Assembly: GCF_947242115.1 (NCBI RefSeq)
Contig: NC_074725.1
Span: forward strand, 9,586,011-9,650,010
Length of the DNA stretch: 64,000 nt
From: Biomphalaria glabrata
Lineage: Eukaryota; Mollusca; Gastropoda; Planorbidae
Direction of reading: 5' to 3'
The translations under genes and the position numbers were made by a program. This document shows, one piece after another, positions 34,126 through 44,896 of the stretch (positions are counted from its first letter, which is position 1; each line of letters opens with the position of its first letter). The notes beneath the pieces are model-generated. The model ran no database searches and had not been told where the DNA came from. It saw only the letters and a list, made by a program, of their open reading frames with translations.

Positions 34126-35522
34126 TTTTTTTGTGTAGCTGCTATTCGATGTTATTTGAAACATTGTGTCTTGGAATTGTAGAACAAAAAAATTGTTGGC
34201 ATGGCTACGGAAGGAAGTTTGGAGCTATCTAACACGACAGTGTTGAATCTCTACACTTACAACACAAGCAAAGGTGTTACCATGCTGCTGATCATATTGG
34301 ATGTGGGTGCAGTTGTAGTTTTCAGAGTTTTCAACATATTGCTCAGCACTTTTGTCATTGGTGTGATTAGTCTAATGGGGCTAATGTCTAACATTGCTAC
34401 AATTGTGGTGCTGTCTCATCAAGGTAATGTTTACATACATCAATAGTATTCATTTGTAGGTTACTTTGTATTTATTTACGGCGCATCCATTTACATAAAA
34501 ACAAGTTCAGCTAAAATAGAAGTATTTACATTGTAAATCTTAACTAGGAAACACCGTCATTTTAAAGTTTTGGATAACCGCATCTGAAATTTAATAAAAT
34601 CTCTCTAAACTAGACAAAATATGTTGTTTTCTCTGCCTGGTACTACGGATTATGCTAGAAATCATTTTTCAGGGTTTAATATATATATAAATTTATGATC
34701 TTTAGGTTGATTTTTTAAAAATGCATTGCTCCTGAAATATTGCAAAATGAAGTTAATACTTTTTGTGTATTTTGCAGTCAACAAAAGTATTAATATCGTT
34801 TTTCTGGGCTTAGCAATATCTGGTTTGTGCGTTAATATACTCTCTGTATGGTACAGCGTCACTTGCGGCATCAAAGAGACCACTCCGCCAAACTTTCCTT
34901 TCGAGCCTCTGAGTTTCATTGTTATGACTGCAATTATACCCAAGACGTTCTTCGTCAACTCCAGCTGCTGGCTAACAGCTCTTATGGCCATCATCCGATG
35001 TCTATGTGTGGTGCTGCCCTTTAAGGTCGGCGTCCTTTTCACCCCTAGAAGAACGGCCTTCCTGACCTTTGGCCTATTTTTTTTCGTTATCTTCTGCTAC
35101 TCCACGGCCTACTTCCGGAACGAGTTTGTTCTGGTTTCATTTCCGGAAGTCAACGCCTCATTGTACATTGCGGTAGAGCTGTCCAAAGGGGAGGTCATTG
35201 ACAATACAGTCTACTACTTAGGATTCGTAGCTGTGCCTTTGATCAACATGCTTATTATCATCTTCTGCACGCTTGTAATGGTCATCAGGGTCAGGGCGTC
35301 AGTAAACTGGCGAAACAACGCCCAACATGGCAAGTCGTTTTCAAAGGAGAAACAATTGGTCTTCGTTAGCGGAAGAGAGTCCAGCACAAAAGAACGGAGG
35401 CTCACCAAAATGGTCGTCACTCTCACCACTGTCTTCATCGTCTGCAACATGCCAAACAACTTGGTAATTATTGCGCGCATGTTTGAGTTCTCAGAACGAG
35501 GCAACTATAAGTTTATCTACAC

Positions 35523-36665
35523 CAGTGATGCCCAACGTTATACGGCCTGCGGGCCATTTTAATTTCCGACACTCGTGTCGCGGGCCACATTAACAAAAGA
35601 TACACAAATATGAAATAGAGAATAGTTGCGATAGACCTTGCAGTCTATAGGGCAAATGATGTTAAGGTCATCTATTTGTTTCTTTGACCCATGGTTAACC
35701 AGGGTTTCATGTAGCCAGCACACGACCAACTGCCTTTACTTTCCCTAACTAATGTACGGCACCCATTAGAATAGGGTGGAATCAGAGGCACCAAAAGATC
35801 CCTAAATTAAAATCAAATTCTTCGCCAGGATTCTTACTGGGAACTCGGTTCGGAAGCCAAGCGCCTTACCGCTCAGCCACCGCGCATCGAAATAAAGAAT
35901 AAACCATTTTAAATTGTTTTATTACAATTCCTGTGGCTCCATTAGGCTTACGTACACCCATAAGCTAATTACGTAACAAGGATTTCAGGTGTCTTATAAC
36001 TAAAAAAGATTTTCTACTAAATTAAATGCTTGTAAACATTGTGATCCTACACAGCAATTGTTTTCGAAAATGTGCAAAGTTTCTGTAGACATCACGGCGT
36101 AGAAATTTATTGTCTGTATTGCTCGAAATTTCTCAAGCAGGGAAGTCCAGCTTAGTAAGTTACAGTTGGTGTCACTCTTCAGCGGCAATAGTAATAATTT
36201 CAAAATCTGCTGTTCATTCCACTCATTTTGCGATTGTCATGCCACAAGGGCTGACAGCTTCAACTTTTTTTTTCAGGTCGATTTTATTCTATCACTGGTA
36301 GCAAGAATTTTGTATGCTTCATTTCTCTTCTTTAAATTTGAGCAACTCTGTAGCCTCCATGACAGCCGACTCACTTTCTTGACTTCTTGGTAAATATTTT
36401 AGTCAATCGCTTGCTTCTAGGCGTAACTTAGCAAACTTTTCTTAGCGGCTAAAACCAACAATGCCACCATATTTTTGTATTGGTTTGTTTTAGAAAGACT
36501 ATAGATTAGAATGAATCCATCAAAGAAAAATTCTTAACATTGAGAAAATACATTTTTCAACCTTTTCTTTTTTATTTCTACATTTTGTGCCGATGTTTAG
36601 GCGGGCCGGTCGGAACCACGTCGCGGGCCGGATCTGGCCCGCGGGCCGTAGTTTGGGCATCACTG
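35523..36665 (+). mobile_element. Non-autonomous hAT element, 1143 bp, in R2, exact 8-bp TSD
   Basis: Ends CAGTGATGCCCAACGTTATA and GTAGTTTGGGCATCACTG form inverted repeats. ATCTACAC flanks both sides (35515-35522 and 36666-36673). The subterminal parts are GC-rich (GCCTGCGGGCCA; CGCGGGCCGGATCTGGCCCG), typical of this class. It holds a family-1 SINE at 35625-35884 and no transposase frame. A truncated relative of the right half is at 44655-44835. Confidence 0.93.
35625..35884 (-). mobile_element. SINE family 1, full length, nested in the hAT element
   Basis: Reverse orientation, ending in the intact head: AACTCGGTTCGGAAGCCAAG and CGCCTTACCGCTCAGCCACC. The order of events is SINE into hAT, then hAT into R2, or the SINE afterwards. 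Confidence 0.88.
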
Positions 36666-36869
36666 ATCTACACCATGATATACGGCTTGCTCTATATGTT
36701 AGAATCCTTAAACTCCAGTGTCCACGTAGTCACGTTTTATAAAATGAGTTCAAAATTTAAATCAGAATTTCATAAAATATTTCAGTTTTCATTTAAGATA
36801 TGTGCATGCCACCTGGAAAGTAAATAGGTGGAGGTGTAATCCTTCCAAGTTCCCTTGCACCCAAAATGT

Positions 36870-36900
36870 GGTTGCTTTTAATAATAATAATAATTGTATT
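36870..36900 (+). repeat. Short (TAA)n repeat
   Basis: AATAATAATAATAATTG, followed by GTATTTATAAAGCGCTGTTTACAAACAAAATG, a common dispersed snail sequence in my reading. Confidence 0.5.
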
Positions 36901-37134
36901 TATAAAGCGCTGTTTACAAACAAAATGTAGGCTGTAGACATTACAAAGACAAACACGACAGTTGAAATGACAATTAATATACAAAAATTAAAAACAGATA
37001 GGTCTTAATGTTCTTCTTATAAAGTGGTGTTGCATGTTGTCTGTCATATCATAGTTTACTGTTGAGGTCTCCCGTACAGTGCCTCAGAGAACATGATTAA
37101 AGCAAAAGTGTATTCATAGGTTCACTTTCTTTTT

Positions 37135-37330
37135 TACAAGGCTTTTATCAACTCATTCTGCCTGTCTGGTAACACCTTATTTCTCGCACACCTTATTTCA
37201 GATCAAGTTGAAATTTTGAACAATTATTTCTTGTATCCGGGAAAAAAATCAATATTAAAAAATAACCATTTTATTAATAAACTATTGCTAATTAATTATT
37301 TTGTTTGGTATCGAACAAGGAAAAGAAATT
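37135..37330 (+). repeat. Dispersed repeat family D
   Basis: TATCAACTCATTCTGCCTGTCTGG, TTATTTCAGATCAAGTTGAA, GAACAATTATTTCTTGT and TAATTAATTATTTTGTTTGG, as at 7.4 and 56.4 kb. Confidence 0.7.
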
Positions 37331-37539
37331 GTGCTTGACAAATGTGGTTGTATAAGTTGAATTAGTCTCATTGACGAAGCTTGAGCCATGAGTGAACTAG
37401 TTATTTTTTATGCGTTTAAAAAGCGATCACGGCAGCAGTATTACAGATTACAGTATTCTAGATACCCCCCTTCTTCCTCCTTCGCCTCCTTTTCCGAAGT
37501 GGTCCAGATATGTGATCATAGCTCATTGAGAAAGCTAAA

Positions 37540-37700
37540 AGCATGAGATTGCGCTAACGAAAAACAATTGGTAAAAATATTTCTAATCGAACACATTTAT
37601 TCTTGTTAGTCTTGACCTATTTCAAATTTAATGACATGACTGATCCAAACTAATTGATGCAATTACGTTTAATATTGTAGCTTTGAATGAACTAGCTACA
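37540..37700. repeat. Dispersed repeat family E
   Basis: ACATGACTGATCCAAACTAATTGATGCAATTACGTTTAATAT is shared with 59560-59620, 46960-47000 (inverted), 51965-52015 and 63040-63090 (inverted). Confidence 0.5.
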
Positions 37701-38079
37701 AAGGTAGAGGTAACCGTGCCTTATCCCTACGGGTCAAGTGACTAAGGGGTCCGCCTATTTCTAGAATCTGCGTGTGTCGTCGTAGAGATATGTGTACCAC
37801 GTGATGCAAGTTGAATAGAGTTAAATGTAGAGGACTAGTAGACAACTTCACCTAGCTACAAATTAACAATGTATACCTCAGAACAATTCCTTAGATAACA
37901 GCGGTGATTTTAGTATATGTAAAGGTGCCCTACAACAAGTGAGTTTACTAGATTTACAAGACATAGATTTTAACTATTTACTATAGCTATCGGAGTCTAC
38001 AAGTTGAATTGTCAAGATCTTCGCATGATTGTATTAGTGTGTCTAAAAATATCAGAAGAAGAGAAATATGTAACTATGA

Positions 38080-38214
38080 ATAACAACTAGCCTTACATAT
38101 ACCGGCTACGCCCGTTTATTTGTTCCCACGTTTTATATGTCTTATTATGTTAAGCATTTTCCCCCAAATGTGTTCCGCAAAACCGAGGCCTGTATGCAAG
38201 GCTAGTTGTTATTG
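38080..38214. mobile_element. Short inverted-repeat element (MITE-like)
   Basis: TAACAACTAGCCTTACATA at the left and TATGCAAGGCTAGTTGTTA at the right are near-perfect inverted ends of a ~134-bp segment. I see no convincing target duplication. Confidence 0.5.
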
Positions 38215-38809
38215 ATAGCTACGTTTGTCTTCTCTTATAGTACTTGTAGACATTACGTTCGTCCTGACTAAACGTGGTCACCTGTCAATCTATGAACTCA
38301 ATGTTATGGACTAGACAAATAAAAGGGGGTGGGAGTTGCTCATCTCTACCTTAGGAGATATACCCGCACAGCTAGACAAACGCCTGGTCAGCGTGACATA
38401 GTTAACTAGTCCACTTAAAGGTCAAGATATTATTTTTCCTTACACTCAGTATTGTTTATTGATGTGGTTGGCAGGGGGGTCACCATTCTATTTATCCAGT
38501 CTCACAATTATCATGATACGCTACTGTTAACTATGAAATGAAATATTATACTAGATAAATATTAGCTCCAATGCACCCGTGAGTTCGCTAACCAACCGCA
38601 AAGCGGCGCCCGGGTGGAAACAGTGGTTCAAGTTGGCCACTTATTGAGTAGATAAAAAAAAATCTTTCTAAGGTGCTTTACATCATTGTTTTATTGCGCA
38701 GGAAGGGGATTAAAATTGCGCCCCAGCTCACGATCCATACGACGTTCTTCATGGTGGCCGTTTCATAAATGACGTGGTGGTGCATTAAAGGGAAATGGTG
38801 AAGGTCCCA

Positions 38810-39560
38810 GGTGTGCTCGGCATTTGGCCTCGTCTCTAGTCCCGATCGTCTTCAGTTTCGAGGCACTTGTAAAAGGGGTGTGTTACAATAGAACTCGACC
38901 AATCAACGAGAATATTAATTATGTTACTATTTAGTAAACGATTTATCGGTGAACCAATTGACTGTGAACCAATTGTCTGTGAACCAACTGTCTGTGAACC
39001 AATTACCACTGAGCCATTTTCTCATGTGAGCCATTTGTCGTGAACCCATTAGTCCAGAACCCATTGTCGGTGAACCAGTTGTCTATGAACCAGTTTTCAG
39101 TGAACGATTTGTCGAGTGAACGATTTGTCGAGTGAACAATTTGTCGTGGAACCTTGATATATACACATCTATTTGGACTTCTCTCAAACAAATGTTCAAA
39201 CAGGGGAAGAAAGCTTTCGTTTTCCTAGAGTTACAAGAGCCTCGGCCCCAATTCTCTCGAAAATGACAAATTTGGTCCTAAGCCCACAACACAGAGATGA
39301 GTTTGGTCTGCTGCCATGCATTTAGTTTGTGTCGTTCCAGTTACCTGAAGCTGATACGCCGGAAGTTGTTGATAACACATTGGCTGTGGGTAGATTTCCG
39401 GATGGTTGTATCCCACAGGCTGAGAGATGGAAATCATATTGTATCAACCAGTAGGTGGTCAGTGTCAGCTGTTGATAATACAAGCATACAACATCACACA
39501 ACAAAGTTGATGACACATGCATATTTTGTCAATATTTTATTGATGATGCATACATATTAA
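38810..39560 (-). repeat. ~700-bp dispersed repeat, copy B, with candidate first exon
   Basis: Collinear with 20520-21200. The AACCAATTGTCTGTG series is longer here (38950-39135). On the minus strand, ATG at about 39437 starts MISISQPVGYNHPEIYPQPM, then CYQQLPAYQLQ and a CAG/GTAACT donor. Same orientation as copy A, and the coding start is as conserved as the best flanking block. Confidence 0.6.
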
Positions 39561-39945
39561 ATCACATACGTCGTTGATAATACTTGCATATGACAATACA
39601 TTCTTAATACACACAAATTTCGTTGCATATTTTAAGGATACTATTTTCATTTTGCGTCACATATTTGTTGATAATAAAAGCATATAGTGTTACATACTTG
39701 GATGTCCTGGATGACACAGGGACCGAAAGAAATTCGAAGAAAGACATTGGTAGGGCTAATACTGATAATGCTGAGCCACAAAATATTATCGAATGCTGGA
39801 TGCTGAGAGCGATGTAATTCATTAAATTGGAGATGGAGTTACTTTTATTAAACTAGAAGAATATATGAAATGTTGTTAGTTAAACACATTTAAAAGTTGA
39901 TATGAGTAATAAGGTACCTTTTCGAAATTGCGTTCTATAAGAGCT
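39561..39945. other. Intergenic, continuation of TTGATAATAC-type repeats
   Basis: Short GTTGATAATAC(T)AGCATA units persist to about 39690. No gene recognised. Confidence 0.4.
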
Positions 39946-39949
39946 AGTC

Positions 39950-40148
39950 TGATTGTATGGCCGTCGGTTAACGAGGGTGACATGTGGATGTTACAACGAC
40001 CAACCAACGGCCTTTACTTCCCAAACTGTCAGATGACCATTAGAGTTTGGTGTGGGCGTCCAAAAGATCCCCGACATTAAAAAGCCTTCTCATCATCAGG
40101 ATTTGAACTCGAGACCACACAGGAAGCTAAACGCTTTACCAAGCGTTT
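39950..40148 (-). mobile_element. SINE family 1, partial
   Basis: Reverse orientation: ATGGCCGTCGGTTAACGAGG, CATGTGGATGTTACAACGAC, GACCATTAGAGTTTGGTGTG, then the head GATTTGAACTCGAGACCAC and AAGCTAAACGCTTTACC. Confidence 0.75.
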
Positions 40149-40574
40149 TCTTATTCAAACTTTGGGGCTCACCTCCTTAAGGAGGCAAGTGGTCCTCTCA
40201 AAAATGAGGAGATGATGATTTTTTTTTCGCATATACTAGTCCATGTCTGAATATTTAGTCAAAATTACATGATTAACAATGTTCTAACAACATTAGACGT
40301 CGTTTCATCTTCTAATAAGACCTTTTAAATATATACAAATTTTGCTAGAGGCGTCTGCTACAATATTGGCTCAAAACTTTTTGAGGAAGACATGTCAAAA
40401 CGAATTCACTAATTTGATTCTTCTTGACTTCCTGGTCGCAGAATGGTCGAATTTCTTCCGACTATTTCAACTCAGTATAATAACGACTTTTATGTGGACA
40501 AAAAGTCCTCAACAGAGACGTCTTACTTAACACGGAGACGATCTCAAAAACGATCACGTCCATTACAGACGTCG

Positions 40575-40905
40575 GTGCTGTAGCTGTTCTGTTGAGTTTG
40601 CATACCATGATGGTGCAGACTATTTTGTAGCAAGACATAGTAGCTGTTCTGTTAAGTGTGCATACCATGCTGGTGCAGACTATTGTGTAGCAAGACATAG
40701 CTGTTCTGTTAAGTGTGCATACCATGCTGGTGCAGACAATTGTGTAGCAAGACATAGCTGTTCTGTTAAGTGTGCATACCATGCTGGTGCAGACAATTGT
40801 GTAGCAAGACATAGCTGTTCTGTTAAGTGTGCATGCCATGCTGGTGCAGACTATTGTGTAGCAAGACATAGTGCTGTTCTGTTAAGTGTGCATACCGTGC
40901 TGGTC
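40575..40905 (-). repeat. 57-bp minisatellite, about six copies
   Basis: The unit contains AGCTGTTCTGTTAAGTGTGC, ATACCATGCTGGTGCAGACT and ATTGTGTAGCAAGACAT. The 57-bp period leaves a minus-strand frame open with a 19-residue period; not considered coding. Confidence 0.95.
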
Positions 40906-41088
40906 CGGAACCATATCTTCACAGGCGATAAGTGCAGTTACAAGACGTACACATCCTCAGAGGCTACTATTTGGCCAGCTAAGTGAATGAAAGAAATGAG
41001 CAGTGTTGACAACAACAACAAAAAGAATAGTTTGAAGGTAGTCTCAACATGTCACTGATAGCATTGAACGCGGACTGTCTCCTAGGAC

Positions 41089-41270
41089 AGGGCTCGGCAA
41101 CCTTTTCAGTCGGAAGAGCCAAAAATTACAATTTACACAATTTCAAAGTTTTTAAAGAGCCATAACATTTTTTACCACCTACAATAGAAAGAACTCGCAT
41201 AAATAAAAAAAATTATTTAAAAAACTAACACATTTATTCATAAAAAAAATATTTATTTTTTCAAGGTTAC
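41089..41270 (+). mobile_element. hAT element, left end only
   Basis: CAGGGCTCGGCAACCTTTTC followed by AAAGAGCCATAACATTTTTT matches the left end of the 2.05-kb hAT element at 60734. The right end is absent; the 36-bp array begins directly after it. Confidence 0.75.
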
Positions 41271-41271
41271 T

Positions 41272-42780
41272 AGACCTGAGAGTTGGTCGGAGATTTAAAA
41301 AGTTACTAGACCTGAGAGTTGGTCGGAGATTTAAAAAGTTACTAGACCTGAGAGTTGGTCGGAGATTTAAAAAGTTACTAGACCTGAGAGTTTGTCGGAG
41401 ATTTAAAAAGTTACTAGACCTGAGAGTTTGTCGGAGATTTAAAAAGTTACTAGACCTGAGAGTTGGTCGGAGATTTAAAAAGTTACTAGACCTGAGAGTT
41501 GGTCGGAGATTTAAAAAGTTACTAGACCTGAGAGTTGGTCGGAGATTTAAAAAGTTACTAGACCTGAGAGTTTGTCGGAGATTTAAAAAGTTACTAGACC
41601 TGAGAGTTGGTCGGAGATTTAAAAAGTTACTAGACCTGAGAGTTGGTCGGAGATTTAAAAAGTTACTAGACCTAAAAGTTGGTCGGAGATTTAAAAAGTT
41701 ACTAGACCTGAGAGTTTGTCGGAGATTTAAAAAGTTACTAGACCTGAGAGTTGGTCGGAGATTTAAAAAGTTACTAGACCTGAGAGTTGGTCGGAGATTT
41801 TAAAAGTTACTAGACCTGAGAGTTTGTCGGAGATTTAAAAAGTTACTAGACCTGAGAGTTGGTCGGAGATTTGAAAAGTTACTAGACCTGAGAGTTGGTC
41901 GGAGATTTAAAAAGTTACTAGACCTGAGAGTTGGTCGGAGATTTGAAAAGTTACTAGACCTGAGAGTTGGTCGGAGATTTAAAAAGTTACTAGACCTGAG
42001 AGTTGGTCGGAGATTTAAAAAGTTACTAGACCTGAGAGTTGGTCGGAGATTTGAAAAGTTACTAGACCTGAGAGTTGGTCGGAGATTTGAAAAGTTACTA
42101 GACCTGAGAGTTGGTCTTAGATTTAAAAAGTTACTAGACCTGAGAGTTTGTCTTAGATTTAAAAAGTTACTAGACCTGAGAGTTGGTCTTAGATTTAAAA
42201 AGTTACTAAACCTGAGAGTTGGTCTTAGATTTGAAAAGTTAATAAACCTGAGAGTTGGTCGGAGATTTAAAAAGTTACTAGACCTGAGAGTTGGTCGGAG
42301 ATTTGAAAAGTTACTAGACCTGAGAGTTGGTCGGAGATTTAAAAAGTTACTAGACCTGAGAGTTGGTCGGAGATTTAAAAAGTTACTAGACCTGAGAGTT
42401 GGTCGGAGATTTGAAAAGTTACTAGACCTGAGAGTTGGTCGGAGATTTGAAAAGTTACTAGACCTGAGAGTTGGTCTTAGATTTAAAAAGTTACTAGACC
42501 TGAGAGTTTGTCTTAGATTTAAAAAGTTACTAGACCTGAGAGTTGGTCTTAGATTTAAAAAGTTACTAAACCTGAGAGTTGGTCTTAGATTTGAAAAGTT
42601 AATAAACCTGAGAGTTGGTCGGAGATTTAAAAAGTTACTAGACCTGAGAGTTGGTCTTAGATTTGAAAAGTTACTAGACCTGAGAGTTGGTCGGAGATTT
42701 AAAAAGTTACTAGACCTGAGAGTTGGTCTTAGATTTGAAAAGTTACTAGACCTGAGAATTGGTCGGAGATTTGAGAAGTC
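41272..42780 (-). repeat. 36-bp minisatellite, about 42 copies, with 360-bp higher-order duplication
   Basis: Unit GTTACTAGACCTGAGAGTTG plus GTCGGAGATTTAAAAA. Marker variants (TTTGTCTTAG at 42147 and 42507, AATAAACCTG at 42241 and 42601) show that a ten-unit block was duplicated with a 360-bp spacing. The minus strand is open as the period RSSNFLNLRPTL; not considered a gene. Confidence 0.96.
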
Positions 42781-42964
42781 ACTACCTAGTAGTCGACCAA
42801 ATGGGATTGTAGTCAATACACTTGAAAGCCATGTAGAGAGGCTCAGCTCATATTTTAGCAAGTCAACCTTTGAGCCAGTCAAGAGTATGAAATTATAAGA
42901 GAACAACGATGTAGCTGTATGCTGCTGTAGTAATGTTGTATATCTCAAGGTATGGAGTATGGAG

Positions 42965-43165
42965 TATTACTGGATCTCATCCATGGATTCTGTTCCTAAT
43001 GTTTGGATCTCTCTTGGACCATCGGTACGTTGTAAATGAATGTAAATCAACATCTTGTTCACGTAATGAAGTGTTCGGCCTATGCTGCACTCACAGTTTA
43101 TAAAGTAGTTCCTGGAACTGTAGTTACTAACTCTCCTGACCATAATGATGTACAAAAACTCCACT
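42965..43165. other. Unrecognised stretch with a 65-codon minus-strand frame
   Basis: The minus strand reads VRRVSNYSSRNYFINCECSI... and then QRTDGPREIQTLGTES. No family recognised. It lies between two tandem arrays, and I cannot support a gene. Confidence 0.2.
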
Positions 43166-43216
43166 AAAGCTCCACTAAAGCTCCACTAAAGCTCCACTAA
43201 AGCTCCACTAAAGCTA
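43163..43216 (+). repeat. 13-bp repeat CACTAAAGCTCCA
   Basis: Five head-to-tail copies. Confidence 0.9.
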
Positions 43217-43659
43217 CACCTATGATCATCTTTAAAATAAACCACCCGTCAACTATTGCACCGACACCTTTCTCTGCGTGCTCCCTGCATTGTAGGCCTA
43301 CTTGAAAGGATAATCTTTCACAGTGATTCATGTCTTGCACTATGATCGAACCAGTTATACATTCATCTCTTCACAGAATATAGAAGTTCCCTTTTTTTTC
43401 ACCCAGAGTGTTGACTTGTAAAATTACAAACTCTAAGAGAGTTTAAAGGGCAATCATTTACACTTACGTGCTGAAAACATTGCTTTACATGACTATCTGC
43501 TAGTTACTTCCAGCTTGACAAACCGATCTCCTAACACTACTCAAAATATCCTGAAATAAAGTGTTGGTTAGTAAAGTAATTATACGAAGTACAGTTTTTT
43601 TCCCCTCAAACCTAGCCTATATAACAGTGGTTCCAAGACTTTTTTTTTATCCCATAGAC

Positions 43660-43856
43660 CAGCGGTTCTCAAACTTTTAAGCTCGGCGACCCCTTTTTTA
43701 CAATCCCCCACTCTGACGCGACCCCTCCCCCACACACACATACAGCAATAGAAGAGTAGACAATAACAATCCATATTTTTGATGGTCTTAGGCGACACCT
43801 GGCAAATCGTCAATCGACCCCCAAGGGGGTCGCGACCCATAGGTTGAGAACCCCTG
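43660..43856 (+). mobile_element. hAT-type MITE, 197 bp, exact 8-bp TSD
   Basis: Inverted ends CAGCGGTTCTCAAACTTTTA and GGTTGAGAACCCCTG. CCATAGAC is at both 43652-43659 and 43857-43864. The inner part has GACCCCT / AGGGGGTCGCGACCC palindromic words. It is inserted in another repeat that starts CAGTGGTTCCAAGACTTTTT at 43625 and continues AGACCCTTTGCC after the insertion. Confidence 0.92.
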
Positions 43857-44244
43857 CCATAGACCCTTTGCCATGTTTTCCGAATTTCGGTAGACCCCCT
43901 GCTAAAGTTATATTGCATTTTTGTTAATACATTAACTTCAAATTTCCCTTTTTGACGAACTTATTTGTACATAGTGAGTCGAAGAGTGTAAAGTGATTTT
44001 AAGCTACATTCTAAGTTGTATCTAACTATTAGTAAATTTATTAATGCAAATCATTTTTAAACCAATTAAAATTAACATTGGTCATAATATCGGTCATCAA
44101 ACCCACTGGAAATGTTTTCGTTTAAAAGTTTGAAAGTTCAAACTACGGAGATTATATTTTATATAGGGAGTAGCTCTTCTATGAAGTAGTTTTTCAAAAC
44201 ATCGTAATACTACACTAAAGAACGCTTACTCAATAAGCGAGCGC

Positions 44245-44335
44245 ATGCATGACTAGATGCATGACGCGTAGGACGTAATCGTCTTCTTTTTTGAAGTAAC
44301 CTCTTTTTTATATAAGATAAGATAAGATGATAGTC
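44245..44335 (+). repeat. Dispersed repeat ending in (GATAA)n
   Basis: ATGCATGACGCGTAGGACGTAATC, then CTTCTTTTTTGAAGTAAC and ATAAGATAAGATAAGATGA. Same as 24965 and 49950. Confidence 0.7.
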
Positions 44336-44654
44336 CTGTTGTGTAAGCGTGTCAGAAGAGCTGTTCACTTCGATCTAAGAATCATTACTTTACAACTGTC
44401 GTATTTTTCAGTCCCATGTTACTTGCGTTATTTGTCAAGCCTGGTGTTGGCATTGTGTTTATGTGTATATGTTTGTTGTTAGCATATAGAGTCATTCCCC
44501 TTGGTCTTATTGTATTACTGTGAGAAACCTGTGTGATGCGAGAGAGTGCGTGATTAAAGAGTCTGAAGTATCCAGCGTCTAGTGTTGCTCTCGCTTATTG
44601 AGCTAGTGTTCTTAATTAAGTGTAATATTACGCTTCAACGCACGATTGTTAAAG

Positions 44655-44835
44655 GTCATGGACCAATCCATCAGAGAAAATGTGAGAGCCCTAACGTAGG
44701 TTAAGATACATTTTTCAATCTTTTTTTTTTTTTTGAGGGGGGATTTTCTTCGTTTTGTGCTGACTTTTCGGCGGGTCGGATTGAACCACGTCGCGGGCCG
44801 GATATGGCCGCTGGCAGTATTTGGGGCATCCCTGA
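44655..44835 (+). mobile_element. hAT element right half, truncated
   Basis: AATCCATCAGAGAAAA, TTGTGCTGACTTTTCGGCGGG, AACCACGTCGCGGGCCGGAT and TTTGGGGCATCCCTG parallel the right end of the element in R2 (36510-36665). The left end was not found. Confidence 0.75.
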
Positions 44836-44896
44836 TCTAAAGCTAACACCGGGTACTGAAACAAATGTATTTAAAATTAGAAAGTTCGGTTCAACT

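Larger units (their letters stand above)
34201..36827 (+). pseudogene. R2: 7TM receptor paralogue interrupted in TM7 by a hAT element
   Basis: Exons 34201-34423 and 34778 onward (GTAATG donor, TTTTGCAG acceptor, phase 1). N-terminus MATEGSLELSNTTVLNLYTY with two glycosylation sites; TM1 FRVFNILLSTFVIGVISLMG; TM2 INIVFLGLAISGLCVNILS, with Gly replacing the TM2 Asp; TM3 SSCWLTALMAIIRCLCVVLP; TM5 LGFVAVPLINMLIIIFCTLV; TM6 MVVTLTTVFIVCNMPNNLVI. At 35522 the frame enters a 1143-bp insertion and stops at 35562 after a short foreign tail. After it the gene resumes at 36674 with MIYGLLYMLESLNSSVHVVT and ends at 36827. The two sides are in frame with each other across the target site, and without the insert the gene has 373 codons like its paralogues. 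Otherwise undamaged, so the insertion looks recent. A truncated product without TM7 is possible. Confidence 0.9.

Noticed and set aside
35625-35884. tRNA genes at SINE heads (also 28.4, 50.2 and 59.9 kb)
   Set aside because: A- and B-box-like words are present but no tRNA cloverleaf can be folded by eye, and each head is attached to a SINE body.
20520-39560. The ~700-bp repeat pair as long terminal repeats of one large element
   Set aside because: Copies are in the same orientation 18 kb apart, but I see no TG...CA ends, primer-binding site or matching coding region between them; receptor R1 and R2 lie in between.
41800-42948. 382-codon minus-strand frame with 12-residue repeats
   Set aside because: By-product of the 36-bp minisatellite. 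No start context, splice structure or non-repeat domain.
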